Assembly: GCA_051294375.1 (NCBI GenBank)
Contig: CM119265.1
Span: 6,519,489 to 6,583,488 of the forward strand
DNA length: 64,000 bases
DNA from: Paraspadella gotoi
Taxonomy: Eukaryota > Chaetognatha
Direction of reading: 5' to 3'
Part shown: in pieces, positions 60,251-64,000 of the stretch
Numbering within the stretch: the stretch's first letter is position 1
Layout of the letters: every line of letters starts with the position of its first letter
Notes under the pieces: generated by a model
Seen by the model: only the letters and a program-made list of their open reading frames with translations
Databases searched by the model: none
What the model was told of the DNA's origin: nothing
Program-made: the position numbers and the translations under genes

Positions 60251-61283
60251 AAATTATGTATTCAATTAGTTATTATCATATGCATTGCCATTGATAATAG
60301 AAAAGTTTCTTTCGCGCCTTTTACGCTGAGTGTTCTGAAACTGATAAGCCATTCGGAATTCCGCTCACCGCAGGTCTCTGATTAAAATGTTTTCTTCGTA
60401 GCGTTTTGCAGTGACGTCACGAATAAGTCATCGTGAGTCAAAGTAATTTCGTCTTAAGTTTAACTGGATTTGGCCGATTGGAATTCCGTTCCGCAGTATT
60501 CTATTCATTCATTCCCCACCCCACTCTCCCTCCGTTTTAATAAACCTCGTGTAACTCGGATTCAAAATGATTGATGCTAGTCACTATCAAGTATCAAGAG
60601 TAGCTTGGTTGAAATGATGTTAGACTTCAGAACCGAAACCATTCGAGCTAAAAGTAGAAAATTTGTCATCAATTTGTCATATTTTCTCAATGCCGTAATG
60701 CTGAATCAATCGTAATGCTGCAAATTTATCTTTTTGTTAAACATTCTCTCGGGAATATGATATTATCCATATTGATAAACTAAGTTCATTTAAATCCGTA
60801 AAAAACAAAACTGAGAAAAGAATCTTTTTTGGCAAATGACTTGGCATTCGGGAGGAAAAGAAAATCCTTTGTCTTTTAACGACATCACCCGTCATCGCCT
60901 CCTCTTCCTTCGCCTCCGCCGCCCGATGCGTCGACAAGAAACTTCCAGTTGTCCGCCTTTGTCTGTGGCAGCTTTCAAGCTCGCAGTTCCGCAAATCTTT
61001 TTTTTTGGGGGGGGGGGAGTTCCCCTCTCTTTTGACTTAAACACGCTACTCTTTATCTTCTATCTTTCTCCTATTTCTCTCTCTTCCCGTTTCCTCCCTT
61101 CTGCACTATCTTCCGGCATCGTTTCTCTTTCCCCCACTCCCTCCCACGAATCCCCGGGGAGAAAAGGAAAGAAGAAAGATTTCGCTGAGAAAAAGTTTCT
61201 TTTTGGTGAATGAACCACGAATGGAAAGTTTAAAGACTAAAGAAAAGACGTTGCGTATTACTAAAGGTCAAAATTTATTTTTT
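60251..61283. other. intergenic DNA, no gene seen
   Basis: Contains a CRE-type GTGACGTCACGAAT at about 60412, a CT-rich stretch (61.02-61.15 kb) next to a run of ten or so G, and no conserved exon. The open frames here are low complexity. Confidence 0.45.
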
Positions 61284-62057
61284 AGTCGGATCTGCTTATC
61301 AGCAGATCCCGACTCTATAATTCACTTTGTCGGTCCGCCCCCTCAATATTGTCGGGCATTTACTTATATCATGTCAGAACATCGAATTATGATAAGTTAT
61401 GCAAAAAAAATGTCCGTCCATCCGTCCATCTGTCCGTCCCACCTTAGTAAAAAACACCAATTACTCATGATTGCATGGATGGATTGGAATGAAATTTAGT
61501 GTGTGGTTAGGGAAGTGTGTTATTAAGCTGGATATGAAGTTTCGATGGAATCGTCCGAGTGGAAATGAGTTTAAATGGAAAAAACAAAAAAATATATTTC
61601 CTTATTTAAACACCAATTGCTCATGAGTGGATGGGGCGATTGACCTGAAATTTGTTGGTAGGAAAGTGTGTGATTAAGCTGTAAATTAAGTTTCGTTGGA
61701 ATCGTTTGAGTGGAAAAGAGTTTAAATGGAAAAAACAAAAAACCTGTTTTACTAATTGATTATACTTATTTTTCTTTTTATAGTAAATGTAAATGCAAGA
61801 TGTATTAATTAATCAAATAATTATTCAGTTATTTAATCAATTAGTCAATTAATTAATCAATAATTAATTAATCAATCAAGTCAAGTGTTATCGGCATTAT
61901 TCTCATCGTCGTGCTTTTGTCGTGGTTAGTGATGAAAAGACCTAAAAACAAACATTTCGGATCAAATTAATTAATTAATTACCTAATTAAATGATTAACT
62001 TAAATTATTTAATTATTAATTAATTAATTACCGATAATGATCGTGGGCTGATCCGAC
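61284..62057 (+). mobile_element. MITE-like element M1, copy C
   Basis: Same layout as copy A: GTCGGATCTGCTTATCAGCAG start, two internal units of about 145 bp with GTTTCG.TGGAATCGT, an AATTAATT-rich tail, and GGGCTGATCCGAC end. No coding capacity. Confidence 0.65.
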
Positions 62058-62239
62058 ATTGTTTGCTCAGGCTTGTTCTTCATCATATTAGTAAATAAAT
62101 AGGATTAATTTAATAATTATTTGTTTATTTCCGAAAAAATTGATTTTCGATGTGTTTTTTTTAATAATTTTAGCATTCACTGATCCAATTTTTAAAAAGA
62201 ATATTTTTTTATATATGTAATAGCGATTTTTCATTTTGG

Positions 62240-62410
62240 AAGATCGAGCGATCGACGTCGTCTAAATAATCGTCGTCGACGAAACGCCACCACCACGACG
62301 ACGAAAGTTCGAATCGAAGCGCGGCATCGAAATGTCGTCATCGCAGACTTGCTTGCTTAGTTTCACGGGTATAAATAAAAGGTACATTCGAAGTTAAAAG
62401 TATCTGATGA
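62240..62410 (+). promoter_or_regulatory. putative cyclooxygenase promoter with TATA box
   Basis: A CG-rich island (CGACGTCG, CGTCGTCGACG, repeated CGACGACG) in AT-rich surroundings is followed by GGGTATAAATAAAAGG at about 62368, a good TATA box. The cyclooxygenase ATG is about 400 bp downstream. Transcription start is inferred, not seen. Confidence 0.4.
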
Positions 62411-62765
62411 ACCCCAATGAATGACTTATTTTTAACAATTTGACTTCATCCATATTTGGCTGTTTTGCATCAAACTACAACGTTACATTAATGTTAAATT
62501 TGGAGAAGCGAAAACATAACTATACGTAAAATCTTTTTTAAATAACTGATTCTGATCTCATCTTGGAACAATCGTCAATTACTTTTTTAAAAAACCGCAA
62601 AGCCTTCTTCGAAATAAAATTTAAGTCTCCCAATAAACCCACGCAATATCACCAACGCACACTACTATTTAACAAAAGTCATTAGTTTATTTGAAAGATA
62701 TTTGGGAAAGAAAAAGTCTTTAAACTTTATTAAATGGTATATGCCGTCAACAATCACGACGTAAC

Positions 62766-63891
62766 ATGGCACTTTATTTCTTTATTCTCGTTTTCTGCTG
62801 TTTCTCTTTCGTTTGTTTCTCCGACGAAACTCAAAAAGCATCTTTTCCAGGTGAGGTACTGATAACGATTATTTCTGTACCTGTAACTTTTCCTGTTACG
62901 ACTGCTGATTTTTAGCCTGTTGCTCGTTTCCCTGCCGAAATCGTGGTATATGCGTTCCGACGGGCGATATCGGAGAGAGCTACACGTGCGACTGCACGCG
63001 AACCGGTTACTATGGAAAGAATTGCGAAAAACCTTTTTGGACGACATGGATGAGGGAAAAGATCCGACCTTCTAAAGCTTACATGCATCACATCTTGGTT
63101 GACTGGAAGTTCAAGCCGTTATGGATATTTGGTAAGAAGCGTAAAATATTGCAAAAAAATAAACTAGTTGCCAGTTGCAAAAAAACCCAGGGCAGAAAGT
63201 TGTTTAACTATATCTTTTAAATACATAAAAAATGTTAAACCAGTTATTAAGCTTAATATTTACATAAGTAAGTCTAACATTTTATAGTTAGAAAATATAA
63301 TCTAACATCGTAGTACATGTAATTTTACAATTTTCATACGGACTAAGGTTTGTAAGGTTATTTTACTTTTCTCCTTTTGAACGTCGTGAAATTAAATGGC
63401 TGTCATAAATAACAAATGGCAAACCATGGAGATTCTCCGCGCGGCGAGAAATAAAAACGAAAAATAAAAATGGAATTTCCCCCTTACTTTATCTTTCCTA
63501 ATAATAAATCATTTAATTTTCTGAAGTAAATTCAAACAATGTCGATTACGTGCAACACGAACAACAAAATTGATAATGATAATACGCATTCTAACATTGG
63601 CAATAGTGATTTAAAAAAATATAAGGAGTTTAACTATATTAAAACATTTCTCCACGCAGTGAACAGTTTCGAAGCCGTTCACGACATCTTCACGCGCCAC
63701 GTGTACGAAGCTCGTCGTGATCTGATTGATTCACCCGCGCGATTCGACTCTTTTCATGATTACGCGACTCTCGATGCCGCATTCAACCGGTCTCTTCATG
63801 CCCGGGTGCTGCCTCCCGTCCCCAAAAACTGCCCGACCCCTTTGGGTGTAGTCGGGCCGGAAGAGCTGCCCCCCATCGAGAAGATTGAAAA
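62766..63891 (+). CDS. PTGS: prostaglandin G/H synthase (cyclooxygenase), 5' part
   Basis: Three coding exons keep phase: 62766-62850, 62916-63131 and 63660-63891; the gene runs off the right edge. Exon 1 encodes a signal peptide (MALYFFILVFCC). Exon 2 encodes the EGF-like module (CCSFPCRNRGIC, CDCTRTGYYGKNC) and the membrane-binding helices. Exon 3 starts the haem peroxidase/cyclooxygenase domain with VYEARRDLIDSP, where one Arg aligns with the substrate carboxylate-binding Arg120 of mammalian enzymes, and LPPVPKNCPTPLGV. The enzyme converts arachidonate to prostaglandin H2 on the luminal side of the ER. The catalytic Tyr, haem ligands and the acetylated Ser are beyond the window, so activity cannot be judged. 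Confidence 0.94.
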
Positions 63892-64000
63892 GTAAGTTCT
63901 GCCTCTTTGTCATAATAATAATAATAATCGTCAATAATACGAAAACAAAATCGAAACCTTTGCGACCCTATTATTTTAGTTGATGTGCCTTTAATTTTGA

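Noticed and set aside
60836-61213. Plus-strand frame of 125 residues
   Set aside because: Low complexity, crosses a poly-G run and a CT-rich stretch; no splice or domain support.
63539-63659. MSITCNTNNK start for the third cyclooxygenase exon
   Set aside because: Family alignment and phase place the acceptor at 63659 (CCACGCAG), so upstream residues are intron.

Overview
This is a 64 kb piece of an animal nuclear genome. It is AT-rich, the genes are split into many exons with mostly short introns, and intergenic DNA and longer introns are full of microsatellites, MITEs, tRNA-derived SINEs and a Penelope-like retroelement. Every confident gene is a bilaterian protein. The MKK7 kinase reads closest to the arthropod hemipterous type from memory ([13 protein letters not shown]), and the zinc-finger gene fits the POGZ/row family. 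An arthropod, perhaps a crustacean or chelicerate, is my best guess, but no marker here fixes the species. The first six bases are N, so the window begins at an assembly gap.

Layout from left to right. On the minus strand, 702-3250 holds the 5' part of a Regnase/ZC3H12-like gene (UBA domain present, nuclease beyond the left edge). A possible small three-exon minus gene (5015-5583) lies head to head with a golgin-245/GOLGA4-like gene (5661-16437, +), whose intron 3 has collected several repeats. A PLAT-domain lipase homologue (17704-21760, +) follows; its nucleophile serine is replaced by glycine. After about 2.2 kb of AT-rich DNA comes MAP kinase kinase 7 (24022-27755, -). A Penelope-like element fragment with inverted flanks and a nested SINE occupies 28.3-29.9 kb. 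A long unrecognised coiled-coil gene (30307-37350, +) ends in 21 tandem nine-residue Trp/Asp/Gly repeats. It is followed by a POGZ/row-type zinc-finger gene (38108-45582, -, 17 exons), which is divergent from an RS/RE-rich, probably RNA-processing gene (coding part 47507-54378, +). Tropomodulin (about 55.0-59.06 kb, +) comes next, then MITE-rich DNA, and finally the first three coding exons of a cyclooxygenase (62766 to the right edge, +).

The genes do not form a pathway. They are neighbours with separate jobs: mRNA decay, Golgi tethering, lipid binding or hydrolysis, JNK signalling, chromatin, splicing, actin pointed-end capping and prostaglandin synthesis. Exon borders below were placed by hand from GT/AG signals and checked by reading-phase continuity; most are firm but none was tested by transcript data. 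Three introns need GC donors. The main candidate for something undescribed is the nonapeptide W..D..G.. array at 35468-36040.
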